Source of the DNA: Eleginops maclovinus | Lineage: Eukaryota > Chordata > Actinopteri > Perciformes > Eleginopidae | Length of the DNA: 64,000 bases | Direction of reading: 5' to 3' | NCBI RefSeq assembly: GCF_036324505.1 | Contig: NC_086350.1 | Location: 16,427,532-16,491,531 of the forward strand | Shown: positions 34,219 to 52,267 of the stretch, piece by piece | How positions within the stretch are numbered: position 1 is the first letter of the stretch | Layout: each line of letters begins with the position of its first letter | Made by a program: the position numbers and the translations under genes | Notes under the pieces: model-generated | Told to the model about the DNA's origin: nothing | The model's database searches: none | What the model saw: the letters and a program-made list of their open reading frames with translations, nothing else

Positions 34219-37200
34219 AATTGCCTACTCGCTTTAGTCAAATACTTGAAACTAAGACATGAGATTAATAGGCTTGTCCTCAGTGTCAACACATAGATGG
34301 ATTTGGTATTTTTATGGAACGTGATGAACGCAGGAATCTTTACCTTTAAATCCATCAAGTTACATTCATTAGAACGATGATCTTTTGCTCTGATGTTGTA
34401 CCTTTTCCTGTTAAAGACTAGCGGGTGCTCGTCAGCAACCTTTACATATAACTTTTTCTCTTTTAACCCCACCCCACCTTGCTCTCTCCTCCTCTATCTG
34501 TCCCCACCCACTCTCTGTGCTCTGGGGGTGGGAGTCGGTGTAGATGGGTGCATTAATAATGCAGTGCTGCCTGGAAACCAAACACGCTGCAGCGGAGTGC
34601 TGTGTAGAATTCTAAAGAGGCATTTGTTTGTACGCGGATGCCACCCTCCTCCCCCTTCTCCTCTTCACAGCCTTCTCATCTCATCTCTACCCCCCCATTC
34701 CCTTATACCAATCTCAACAACGGTCCAGCATCAGTGTACAGATCAGTTTGTCTCCTCCATCTACTGTACAGACTGAAACAGAGCTCAGAAATATACCCTT
34801 CTCACATTGTGACTACAGTTTAATCAAGATGATGCTTTAAATGCATCCGCTATATGGGTTTCTCATCCTTTTCTTCCTGAGAGCAGCTTTGCAAACCAAG
34901 AAAGAAGATGTTGTGAATCCATGGCTTAACTGCATGAAATACTTTTGTTGTGCATTCTGCACACCGTAATAGGAAGGAATAAAACATTTTAATGAGTGTA
35001 AAAGCAATCACTGAAAACAGTAAAAACATAGCTCCTTTGTGTACTTAAGTTTGAGTGTATCTGTCAACTTGGGTTAGTGAAGATTGTAGAGTACTGTTTC
35101 TACTTTAACTTCTGATTCTGCATTTTTGCTTTTCTTATACCTTTTAGAGGTATGACGACTATTATAGTTATAATATCAATCCCCCGCCAAACTTCTTGAA
35201 CATTAATATTAACACAAAGAAAACAAAGTTTTTACTGTTTGTTTTAAAACATAAACATGGGAACATTCTGATATTATACAATTTAATATCTTAATATTAA
35301 GTAGTTACATTTCATGAAGGACTTTTTTTACATCCTATTTACCAGCTAACCAAGCCTTCTATAATTGCCTCCCAAGGAAAAATAACCTAAATAATGTGTT
35401 TCAATACTTTACAGCTGTTATTGTTTTGTGCCACATAATCATCATGTCGTAGTATGGGCAATGACGAAACACATTGAACATTATAAATAATTGATTTACC
35501 ATAATATCATTCGCTTGGAAATCAAACCAAAAAACGTTCAACGAGTACAAACATTGCAGTAAAGCATTGTGCCTTAGAGGTAATTTCCCCATTTGAAACG
35601 ATGGACTTCAGCATTAATGAAAATTACTGCTGCATTAGTTAGCTAATCACAGTCAATATGTTATGTAATATAAGACAACTGCAGAACTCCAGAATTGGAG
35701 AGTTTTTTAATATCTTCCCATACATAACGTCCAGTTTCAGTCAATTATAGACTACTGTTTCAGTGTCGTTTGCTATTATTTAATGTTTTTGTAACTGGTT
35801 GCCCTTTGCCCAAAGGCTTTAGATATATCACATTCACTTTAATTTGCATATTCATTGGTTTGAGCTCTGCACCTGATACCACCCGCAGAGGAAACTGAGC
35901 AGATTTGCAGTGCATGACACCCAAATTCCTGTGGTAAATATGGACCAAATTTTATTTTGTGGGGATTACTGAAATGAACTCCTGGAAAGATAAGATTTAA
36001 CCATTGGAACATGCTGTTTGAGCATTGTTCAAGATGTTATGCATAAAGACTTCTGAAAGTTGAAGGACAATTCCTCTGTTGTACATTAAATGTGTTACAT
36101 TCATAAAATATTCTTCTAATGGGTTATCTCTTATAAATTCTCAGCACAATATCACCATCTGTAAATCACAGTCTATATTTGCTCTAGAGTTGTTCTATTC
36201 AATACATGATCAACGTATTCCTTGTTTTTTTTTAATCAGTGCATGCCATCCGTACCCAACAAGACAACACCTGTACCCTATGCTCTTATCTATGCAGCAA
36301 GCAGTAAAGGAGGGTGATGAGTCAATGCCCCATTTAACAGTGTCAACGGTTTTCAAATCTCTAAACTTTTGTATTGGGTAGTGTACCAAAATGTATTCTA
36401 TTTTCTATAGTATTGAAGTTACAGCAATGAAGCTGAAGATGCATATGCCATGATAAAGTCCCCATGCCTGCTGTCATTCCGACCTAGCAGGTCTTCCATT
36501 ATTTACTGTCTACAGACTAATCCGCTGGCTGATTTATGTGTTGTGCTCTCTAGTGACGCCGCCATTACGGCAGAGACATAGTCAAACTGAACACAGTTTT
36601 ACTGACAGTTAAAACATGGCTCGATTGATCACGGTTGGCATCGCCCGTACTGATGGATGAAGCCAGTCAATGTAAACGTGGCTGTTCTTCAGCCTTAAAA
36701 GACTAGTTGGAAAAGGATGGTAACCTCCAGTTCTGAAAATTAAAGTCAAGGTGAGGGTGTGTACTTGCATTCTTTCTAATGGCCAGCCCTGAATTCCTCT
36801 GATTGCAGTTGAAGTCTGATTGTAGAGAAGTCTATGGGGAGGAAAACCTTTATGTCTCCCTTGATTTAACCTGGGTTATAACTCTAAACCTGCTTTTTTA
36901 TAGTCTCAATCACTAGTATTGAATCACATTTTGTAAAATATTGTCTAATTTTTGGAGTAAGAAGACAATAATGCGGGGTACAGTTCAGGGTTTGGCAACC
37001 TTATAAAGACATTAAGACATCATTGCTTGGTGCATTTTTTACATAAGTGGACCACATTTAAAGCCGCCGCTAATCGGGCAGCTTACCCTCAGTTAATGAC
37101 TCTGATCCTAGCAACTGTGGCTGTCATATTCCGCAAATTGCATGCAAGAACATTGCACCCTTAGTTTAATAGTTTGAACCCTGAGTTGAAATATAAATCG

Positions 37201-39351
37201 CAATGTCAAGCACATGTCTGTATTACTATGCCCACTCTCTATACTAGCTGTTTTCCAAACAATTTTTTTATTCACAGCATGTCTTTCTCTCTCTTACCAG
37301 GCTTGTTCAATATTGGCAATGGTGACTCTTAAAGACTCTTTTAGGTAAACTTATTTTTACATGCGTTTATTTTTTTAACAAAATGTTGAGAAATGCAATC
37401 AATAATCACATTTTGACATTGTGTAATTAAGATAAGAGCATTTTGTGTAACAACGACATATCATCAATGTGCAATCAATTAAAGGTCATTAGCAGTAACA
37501 TGTAATTATCAAGCAACATTTATTAATGTTCCTATTGCTTTTTTTAACCCTAATATAATAGGTTTATTGGCATTACATCATTAGCTTGTGTAAAGTTTCT
37601 ATCAAATCCATCATTGCAGTATTGCAACATCCCTTCAATGAAGCAACCTTCATGAAGGACAACCTGAAAAGTAACTTTTGTATTGAAGTGCTCGAGTTGG
37701 TCAAACAATGCCCTGTGTTGGGCAGCTAGCTGCAGCCATAAATATCTCACAATGAGCCCGAAGGTCTGGCAGATCTGCAGACCTCCGGAGTAGGAATGAA
37801 TTTACCTGATTCTCAGCAGGAAGGAGGGGGGTGTCCATTGGGAGCCTGAAGGACTTCAGCTCAGCTCAGAAATGTCCTGGCCAAACCGCCTCTGAGGAAG
37901 ACTGATCCCCCGCTCTACAGATCCTTAACAGTACAGGCCGATGCGCAGTTGATTTTCTCTGTGCACGCCTGTTCCTGAGATTGTATCAAATACAAACTTA
38001 TCGATCAACAGGGTTACATGGCCGTTAGAGTCCATAGTCCTCCATACTCCTGGAAGGAAATTAGTTCTTAATTCATTTTGTAGTCTGAACAATCACACAA
38101 ACAGTAGATACAGCAGCACACTATTGCGCATCCCTCACATACTTAAACTAATGACCTTTCTTACCTTTTTTGTTTATTGAATTAATTACTTTGTATGTTT
38201 ATTACTTGTCAAAGCAAATAAACCCATCTACAGATGAAAAATACATTAGCCAAACTATAACCCAGACTTCTTGGTTATTGCTCTGCGACTCATTGCTATT
38301 TAATAAAAGTGGGCAACCAGCTTATGTGTCTTTTAGGTATAATATTTTTTATAATCAAGACAAATGTTTGTTCCAGTTGTTTTAGGCTCGTTCTGTTTTT
38401 AAATCAATTAATTCATTACTCTGCATGGGATCGCAGTACTGAATATGTATGGCAGCACTTCTTTTAATGTAATAAAGAGATATGGCACCTTTTATAAAAC
38501 CACTTTAAAGCAAAATGTGTCTGGATGATGCATTGAAGACTTCTTTTAATTCATGCATTTGTTGAAAGCCGACAATAAACTGTGTGGTCACATTTACCAA
38601 ATCAATTCTCCCCAAGGCCAGCCATAAGGTTTGCTATTGCTTATTTTCTTATTCAATTTATATTTCACACCATTAACAATAAATGTCTTCTTTGAGTAAT
38701 GTCCCAAGTAAGTGTTTATAAATTATGCCATTTAATAAATTCATTTAGCATAAATACTTGTCTGATATTAAATGCAAAGACAATGTTGTGAAGAGGACGA
38801 ATACATTATTGTGAGCACTATTTTGTTTAATAAATTAAGGTATCTCATTCTCTCAGCTTGCCTTTGGGACTGTTGAAGATAGAGTGCTGGGTTAGAACAG
38901 CGTGGTACTTTGTCCAAATCACATACTGTATGCAATAACATGCTACATAAACCATACAATTTAGGACAACAGGCATGGGTATTAACAATATATATTAACA
39001 AAAAATATCTTGTGTTAACTGTGGAGTACTGAGAAAGTGCTCATTGTGAGACACAGTTTATCATTTATGTTTTGCAATTATGTATGTATGTTTTTCCATG
39101 TTTGCACTGCACAACTAGAGCCTCTTTAATTGTTACAGCAGAGCATAACAGGCATAGTTTGCCTTCTCAATGCAAGCTATGGATTCATTTGAATGGGCAG
39201 TATTGCTCCTCTTAACATTTCTACCATTTAATTGTTATCTTTGCAGCCTCTCGAATCTGGTTCCTATAGAGAGATAAATGGAGTAAAGACAACATGGATT
39301 TGGCAATTTATTATAAACAGAAACACATATATGTGAACCAGCATTCATAGT
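34219..39351. other. No gene seen
   Basis: AT-rich non-coding sequence. 34440-34830 is pyrimidine-rich with overlapping frames of 60-127 codons (Pro/Ser/Leu-rich). None resembles a known protein. 37750-37990 is a GC-richer island without an open exon. Confidence 0.5.
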
Positions 39352-39373
39352 TCACATATATATATATATATAT
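39352..39373. repeat. (TA)n tract next to a 12-bp inverted repeat
   Basis: About 20 bases of alternating TA. ATATATGTGAAC at 39327-39338 is repeated inverted as GTTCACATATAT at 39350-39361, giving a possible stem with an 11-base loop. The AT-richness makes part of this expected by chance. Confidence 0.7.
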
Positions 39374-41604
39374 TTCTTTAACTGCCGGTCTTTCAAAAAA
39401 GAATGGCATTCACGCTTAATGCATTTATTCATATTCACAAGAAAGCAAGCTGTCAGTCATGTCCCTGTTGCTGCGTGTACATTGTATGTGCTTGTATTAA
39501 AGGAGCTTTCAGATGCAAATAGCTAGCTTTATGTGCAAAAGTCTAAAAAGGCACACAGAATTATGTGGTTTGGCATTATTACAAAGTACATACACATATT
39601 GTGGTTTGGCTCTAAATCCATAAAAAAACAGAGTGGTAAGCTCTGTTCTCACCTCAGTTTCATCACTTATCAGAATTTGACATTGGAAAAAATTGCAATG
39701 TCTCGGTTTGAATGAGAGATAAAGGTGTGAGAAGTAGAAATAACTTGTGGCCTGACTTGACTATTCTGTATTCATGTTGAAGCACCGGCCAACCCTAAAT
39801 AAATGTCAGACCAATGTGAGGAATTCTTAAGTGCTGTCACATATTGATCTCTGTCTAATAGAGTTTTAAACAGAGATCCATGGCTTGGAGGGGTGCCCTT
39901 CTATCAGATGTTACCTTTCCACTGAGGACACTGACCATCAAACTTTCACATTTAGCCTTTTTAATTTAACAGCCCTCATTTGTTTGCAATAAAAATGTCT
40001 GTAGTACGATAACTCTCAAGTTCTAGTAATAATGGCAGACATCAGCTTTAGTGACATAGCTTTAATATTGATATGATGAGCTTTTACAGTATTCTTACAC
40101 TAAGAGATCTACTTTGACTTAAACTTCACTAGTTAGAGCTGTAATTGATGGATTTGTTCTGGCAGTTGATTTGAGTTATCCAGCCATTTTGTGTGCAATC
40201 TACTATGTGATTGTTTGTATAATATTTTCCTCCAAGGCATGACACTATCAAACATCTGTTAATCTGTGCGTGGCCATGAAATGAAGCAGCATGAAGTATT
40301 GTAAACAATCACTTTTCCTGCTTGTCCTACCATACAAACACCACACTGGAGGACACTTCCCAGCGTTTAATCAAAGCATCTTTTTTGTTCATGCCAACAT
40401 AACAAATGTCAAATGTACCAAAGAGTTTCTCTTTTTCTCATTCTCATTATTACTGCCCTGAAATCATGGTGTTATTGCACCTCTTTTGTGATTTTGTTTC
40501 CATAGAATCCCCCTGTGGAGTCCTAACCTTTAGTATTTTCTAATATGCCAGCTCTGCTCCACATCTTGGCGTGCAGAATGGCAGTATCATTTCTAGTGCC
40601 GAGACTTTGTAATATGACAACATACCCTTCTCCCTCCAACCAAATCCACCGGAGGCCACATTTAATCAACAAAAAAATATTTGTCACAGAAAGCCTTCAA
40701 CTGAATTGTAAGACATTTAGGGATATGTCAAAATTGTATCATAAACCAATCTCAGAACTTTTTAACCCATACACTGGGAATAAAATGTAATTTTGCTGCT
40801 TGCTCTGGGTTAAGAAAACAAGGTGACCTATCTGTTCAATTTATGTCAACAATGGCCCCTGATCCATTTAAAACTCCAGGAGTTTTGTATAATGTCAAAG
40901 GGGTAGCTCTGCCCACAGTTATGGAATTATTTAGTTTGGAATATTTTGCAGCAGTTTTTGGCTACAAAATATAATGAGCTGCCTTTACATTATTTTCCCA
41001 GCACTAGACAGAAGATAGTGAAAGTTAGGGATGTGCCAATGAGATAAGTCAAATGTCGCGTTGACGTGTTGCCAGAAGACCAAGTCCCAATGAATTGTAA
41101 TAGTGTTGCATGTTTCAGGATTAATGAAATAAAATCAGATAAAAAAACAAAACTAAAAATAAGGTTTTATTTATTTCTGTCCAGCTCCCTGTAAAAAAGT
41201 TCATGACCCAACTTGGGCTGGTATCTTCCATGTTAATTGAGTAGTAAGAAATCTGGCCATTGCCATCATTACTCAGTGAAGCATAAATTCTTTCTTGCAT
41301 TTTCAAAGAGGCCATTTGTTTTACTTATTTTGTCTCCGGACTGAGTCTTGCATTGTTGCAGCGCTATCCCTGTGATACCATCTTGATACAGAGAGAGGGA
41401 CACCTAGAGTCATACACAAAAAGGCTTTTGTGGTAGTTTCCATAGGCTACCCTAGATGTCCAGGAGCACAGTTTGTCCCTAGCAAGCCGAAAACAATACC
41501 AGCAGGGCTATACGCTTGTGAATATGCTTTGTGATACTCCAATAGGTATTAAGCTATAATTTGGCTTCACTAAAAATGCTATGTCAGTCCTTTGCATGAC
41601 ACAC
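39374..41604. other. No gene seen
   Basis: AT-rich non-coding sequence. The 81-codon frame at 40545-40790 has no recognisable feature. Confidence 0.5.
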
Positions 41605-43365
<1,761 letters not shown>

Positions 43366-43583
43366 CTCTTTCCCTTTTCGCATATTCATTTTACTGTCAA
43401 TCTCCTTCACTTTTCCGTGCAATTTTATTCTAACTCACCAGAAAGATAATCTTCCCTTACCTCTTCTTCAAGGGTCTTTCTTTATCATCATGCCATTATC
43501 TCTTTTTCTTTTTACATTGAACGCCTTCAAACCTGCTTCAAATCTATCTTCCCTCGTTTCCCACTTCAACTCGTCACTGAATT
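43366..43583 (+). other. Long pyrimidine-biased stretch
   Basis: Over 200 bases with strong C+T excess on the plus strand (for example CTTCCCTTACCTCTTCTTC), leading to TTGTGCAG at about 43583-43590. This would suit an upstream polypyrimidine tract of a 3' splice site, but I cannot confirm an exon. Confidence 0.4.
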
Positions 43584-43991
43584 GTGCAGATTGGGGTCCC
43601 TCCTCTTGATCTAGCTGCCGCCTTCTTGGCCCCCTCTCCTATTTGGTTTTTCTTTGCCGGCCCTCCTTCAGTGGCTCTGTCTGGTATGTCAGCCTGCGAC
43701 GCTTCTGCGCTACAGTACATCCTGTTGATAAGAAGCATCCTGTGCATCATCACTCCCAGCTGCCTGTGGGTTCAGCTGGCTCAGTGGCCCATCTGTGTGA
43801 TCTTCTGCCAGATAACTGGGGTTTGGCACTGCATGATCCATCCCTCTCCAAATCATTTGCCAGGAGAAAGAGGTAGGGAGGATGGAGAAAGAAAGGTGCA
43901 GATTGGACAGCGATCTCTGCATTGACTGCTCTGGCCGTGTGGGCTCTCCGGTGCTCACAGCCACTCTCATCTGCTCACCTGGAAGTGCCAT
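43584..43991. other. GC-richer island with open frames on both strands; exon not proven
   Basis: Three frames overlap here: 113 codons (43584-43925 plus), 77 codons (43643-43876 plus) and 93 codons (43710-43991 minus). None has a domain, signal peptide or repeat that I recognise. A GAGGTAGGG string near 43870 would serve as a splice donor after the acceptor-like CAG at about 43588-43590. A real exon, conserved regulatory DNA or a degraded transposon interior are all possible, and chance is not excluded. Confidence 0.25.
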
Positions 43992-46900
43992 AGATTGGCT
44001 TTGTATAACAAAGGATGGAAAAGCCCTCTGCTTATAGAGTGATGTGTAAGGAAGAGCTCAAGGTGTGATGGTGACGCAAGTATCTAATCCTGTATGACAT
44101 TTAAATGCCATGACTATTGATATATGTTTGAAGTACCTCTTGGGCATTGTTCGCATTCTAAAAGTCTGATATATCTTGAGGAAAATCTAATAAAGGAAAC
44201 GTGAACGAAGCACCAGGCTTTACATTTTTGTCAGCCTAGCAATGGTGTGAATGTGGCTCAGAGCAGCCCTTTGAAGGTCAAAGCAGAGTGCGCGATCAGT
44301 AAATGTACAGTATTCTAGGTGAATATGTCACGTAGCAATATTTATGTGTGCTCTGATAAAAGTAAAAAAAGACATCAACATCAGGTAGGCCAAAAGGCTG
44401 TTTTAATAGAACCCAGATTGTTTTGCTTGTGCTAAGATGCTCTATTAGAATATGCACAGAAGAAATGAAGTGAAATATTTTAATTCCAAAAAACTATGAA
44501 ATAGTCTTGGAAAGTAAAAAAACATCCTAACATTTTTCACTATTGGCAAAACATTGTTAATGCCTTGCTAAGTATTATGAAGTTACAAGTCATTCACACG
44601 GCTGCCACTGCTATACTTACGGGTTTGGTCATGTCATTTGGAACTGATTATAGTTAAATACAACTGGTCAGCTGATTATGCAAAATGCATTTGACTCAAA
44701 CAGCACAGCAGAATGATACAGCTTAATGATTAATTAACAACCAGCTGCGGTTCTAAAGATTGTAAGAAATATTCCAATATTAACGTCATAACAACAATTG
44801 TGAACTAAAATAATCTCCCCTGCACAAGTATATCTGCAGCCAATTAAATCATTTCCCAAATCAATTTGATGTATGTGAATCCAAATAAAATGACACCAAG
44901 CACGGCGCTACACAGCGGGTAAGTTTCGTATTTGCATCACATGTTTTACTGACTTAAAAGAGTCATAGTTCAGAGACCCACCTTGTTAGGTAAACTGGCT
45001 GTAAACAAAGTATTTTTTAAGCATTTCAACATAAAATCAGTCCTGTCATTTTTCTTATGAGCACAGTCTTTTTAACTTATAATTAAATTAATATTCTCAT
45101 TATACTGCAAATTCATTTTACAGTATACTTTATTCTGGTTCCTTTTTAATTGTATTATTTTCGATGCTGACAGAGGAGTGAAAGAACAAAGATGTATTGA
45201 TTCAAAAACTTAATTAAGAATATCTGGTCTATTATTGTGAGAGCGGAATAAAGACTCAATGAGAAGTTTGCCTGTGATGATCTAGACAGCATATTCCAGA
45301 GGTCACCCATGGTGATCTTTGAGAGGATTTTAATTAAGCTGCATTAGCTCTACCACACCAGAAATGATAGGGTCAAGAGGCTTTGATGTTTATGGTTAAT
45401 GATCATGAGGGAAGCACACTTACTATAAGACTCTCCTCAAGGGAAGTATTCAATGGTAAGCTTTCACAATCACCATGAGCTGCACTAATATCCTAAATTA
45501 AGCTTTAGAAATAATTAAAAAAAAGAAAACATCCAATAGGTTTTGCCCATTTTTTTCTGTCTAGCACTTTCCTCACCATTGCGCTTTAATAGCTTCTACA
45601 ACTTTGAACAAGATGTCACAATTTAATGGAACACGTTTGATGTCATGTTAGGGGTTTGGAGCTGGACTTTAATAAGGCCGTTAACTAGTAATAAGACTGA
45701 ACATTGCTCTGTGAGGCCATGATGACTGCTTAAACACTGTAGTTGTGAAGGCGCCCTGTTCCCCAAGGGCGGAGACACCAAAATGTTAACTGGATTACTC
45801 TTCCACTTCTTCTTTGAAATAAATATAATCCTCTGCTGTTGCAGCTAAATTGCCTTGTCTTTTTTCACTCTCTCTCTCTTTTATACCCTTCCTGTGAATG
45901 GAAGAGAGGGAAACACATCAGGGCATTTATTGAAGGATTATTTTATTTTTGAATTGAAATGAAGTGTGAGATTCCTCCTAGTAGGTATAGGTATGGATCA
46001 CCATTCCAGACACAGTGGATACAAAGTAACTGCAGACTTATGATGGGTTTAATGCAAGTTTAGACAAACCATTACCCACAAATCTGGTGATTGGTCCCAT
46101 GACAGGCCCTTTATAATGTAATGTGAATGTGATACAAAAGCTGCTGTTACACAGAGACCAGATGGTACACCCTTGAAAGCAAATTAATTATAGACTAAGG
46201 TAAGATAAGGCCACGGTAGGTGTCTAGCCCCCTACATTGTCTGCGGGCCTCAACCCTAAGTTCAATTAAATCAATTTTATCTTAAAACAAAACTTGACTC
46301 TGTGTAAAGGTTCAACCAGACCTGTCGGACAGTAGTGTGCCGGTGGAAAGTCTGTGAGCATTTGATGGATACCCCCACTGTAATCTCATCCAACCAAATT
46401 AAATCCGTTCTGACTTGCTTTCTATTAAGATAAACTTAACCAGTCTTTGTGGGTTCAGGGAATACAGAGAAAAAGTGCTTTCTTCATCCAAATGAAGCGG
46501 AACATTATATCCACATTTTGAGAAAATCTTCAAAAGTAAACAGGAATTTATGATAATTTCTATCGACAAAACCATAAGCTCATGTTGACTGTTTGTTTGT
46601 CAATAAAACAGCTGGCAGTGCTCATTTTTCAGTCTATGCCATTACAAAGGAAGAAGGTGCAACAAGAGGATACAGTTAAAAGGTTGACAGTCAAACTTTC
46701 AACAGTTAAAAACTATATTACATACTTGTTTTCCTGTATTGTGTAGTGAGCGTAATGGATGTTTGAGTGACATAGATAAATAGTATTAAATGTTTTAGTT
46801 GTGGTTTATGTGGCCAAATCTGAAAACATGTTCACAGTTTAGGCATATTTGGACATTTAAGTTTTGGGGGCAAATGGAAAACATAAAAACAAGTGGATGA

Positions 46901-48438
46901 AAACCAGTCGATGACAGAATGGACAACATTTTTTTGTTTAGGACCATGTTTTTCCTTATGCAGAACTATGTCAGTCGGGAATCTGCTTTAGTTTACCTGC
47001 AGTAAAATCCAAAATATATATATTTTTTTATAAAACATAGATAAATAAAAAAAGATGAGTGCTTAATTCCGATGGCAGGTTATATCATAACCTGGTTTTC
47101 CACGTTTTCATTTGCTTTCAGTGTTCACTCACCTATCACATGAGCAAAGCATTTGTACTGGGGCTGTACTACAGTACTATTATTATATTATCCCTGGCAC
47201 TCCTGATTGATAGCGTCCCCCCAAGACAGAAAACAAATATAACTAGAACAATCTTATGTTGCCCCCTCTACACCTATGGGCATTACTGCTTTGAGGCCTG
47301 ACCACATTATTCATACTGTTTTAAACAAAAGGCATCTTGGCAAGTGGGGAAGGACAGTAGGGATAACTGATGTGGAAGACATAAGCACGCAGTATAATGG
47401 TTATTTCAGAGCACACGCATTAGCAATTTGTCACCAGACCCTCAAATGAGACACACATTTAACCTTTTAAACCAACAAATATTGGGCTGTATCTATTGAA
47501 TATATAATGAAATGACTGATTTACATAACGGAAGAACATCATTGTGCCTCCTAAAGATAAGTGATGCTGCTGCAGCAACACAAATTGTGTTTGACTAAAG
47601 ATGAGAGGCTTGGAATGAGGTGAATTCTCAATACATGACTTAATGAAGGACATAAAGAGCAAACCCCATGGGTGAAATGAAATCAGAACTTACATGTAAA
47701 CAAAATGATGCAAAATGAGCTCATCACAGGATGCAGTGAAGTACTGGCCACAACATGGCTTCCCAGCACTGAGTTCAGGCCCTCTTGAGGTGTGATTTAG
47801 AGCCTGTTGTTTTTATTCCCATAAATACTTGGATCTTGGGAGGGCAGCATGTTTTATAGGCTGGCTGCCTCTGTTTCCGCTTACCAGAGTTTACAGGAGG
47901 ATGGGTGTCATATAAACATGGTAATATACCAACCTCACTCATAAGCATTGGGAAGAAATACTTGACGCTTTAATTCATTTTATCGCAGTATTCATTTTAT
48001 CACAGTATTTATCATGAACAGACAGCGACAATAATCTGCTGTGTAAATGATTGCAGGAATGTTTGGGAAGCAAAATGGATGGAGTGATGAGATGAGATAA
48101 AGTGGCCAGTGGCCTTGCTGGTTTCTTTTGATGTAACAGATTACTCTTCTAAAGAAGAGATACAATTTATATGTCTTTTACATTGTCTTAGACAATGAAC
48201 CACTAAGGTATACGCAGTTGTGTATTGTGGCAAAGATGATACCTTTATAGGGCCTTTGAGTTATCAAAGGCAGCACCCTTAAACACGTCATCGCATAACA
48301 CCTGCCTGGAAATCGAATCTGTGTTCACAAGGTTTTTCTAATAAACCAAGGTGTGAACAATGCTTTAAAATACCAACACGTAAAGTGTTATGAGTATAGC
48401 TCCCAACCAGGAAACCAAGATATAAGACTAAAGCTTAG
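43992..48438. other. No gene seen; two low-repeat blocks
   Basis: Mostly AT-rich. 45270-45490 and 45650-45800 have the look of non-coding conserved DNA (TTTAATTAAGCTGCATTAGC, TTTAATAAGGCCGTTAACTA and similar homeodomain-core words), but conservation is not measurable here. Confidence 0.4.
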
Positions 48439-48670
48439 AGGTCCCCTATTATACTCTTTTCCCCAAAAATATGATAGGTCTCGGTTATAAAAAAGAAATA
48501 TGTCTCTTTAGTTTGTAGCTTTAATTGCAAATGAACTGAATATAAATAGATCAGGAAAAAAAGACAATCTATTGTCCTGAACTTTCCAAAAGTCTTTACA
48601 CAGAGGGGACAATACAATATATTTACGTACAAAATACATGAAAAAGTGGATTTGACATAATAGGTGACCT
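48439..48670 (+). mobile_element. MITE, complete, AGGTCCCCTATTATA-type ends
   Basis: The left end AGGTCCCCTATTATA (48439-48453) pairs with the right end, reversed AGGTCACCTATTATG (48656-48670), matching at 13 of 15 positions. The interior is AT-rich, about 200 bp, with no coding. The ends resemble those of the elements at 21360 and 29189. The target duplication is not clear. Confidence 0.7.

Positions 48671-52267
<3,597 letters not shown>

Noticed and set aside
48145..48197. Two 7-bp palindromes close together
   Set aside because: Too short to be distinguished from chance in AT-rich DNA.
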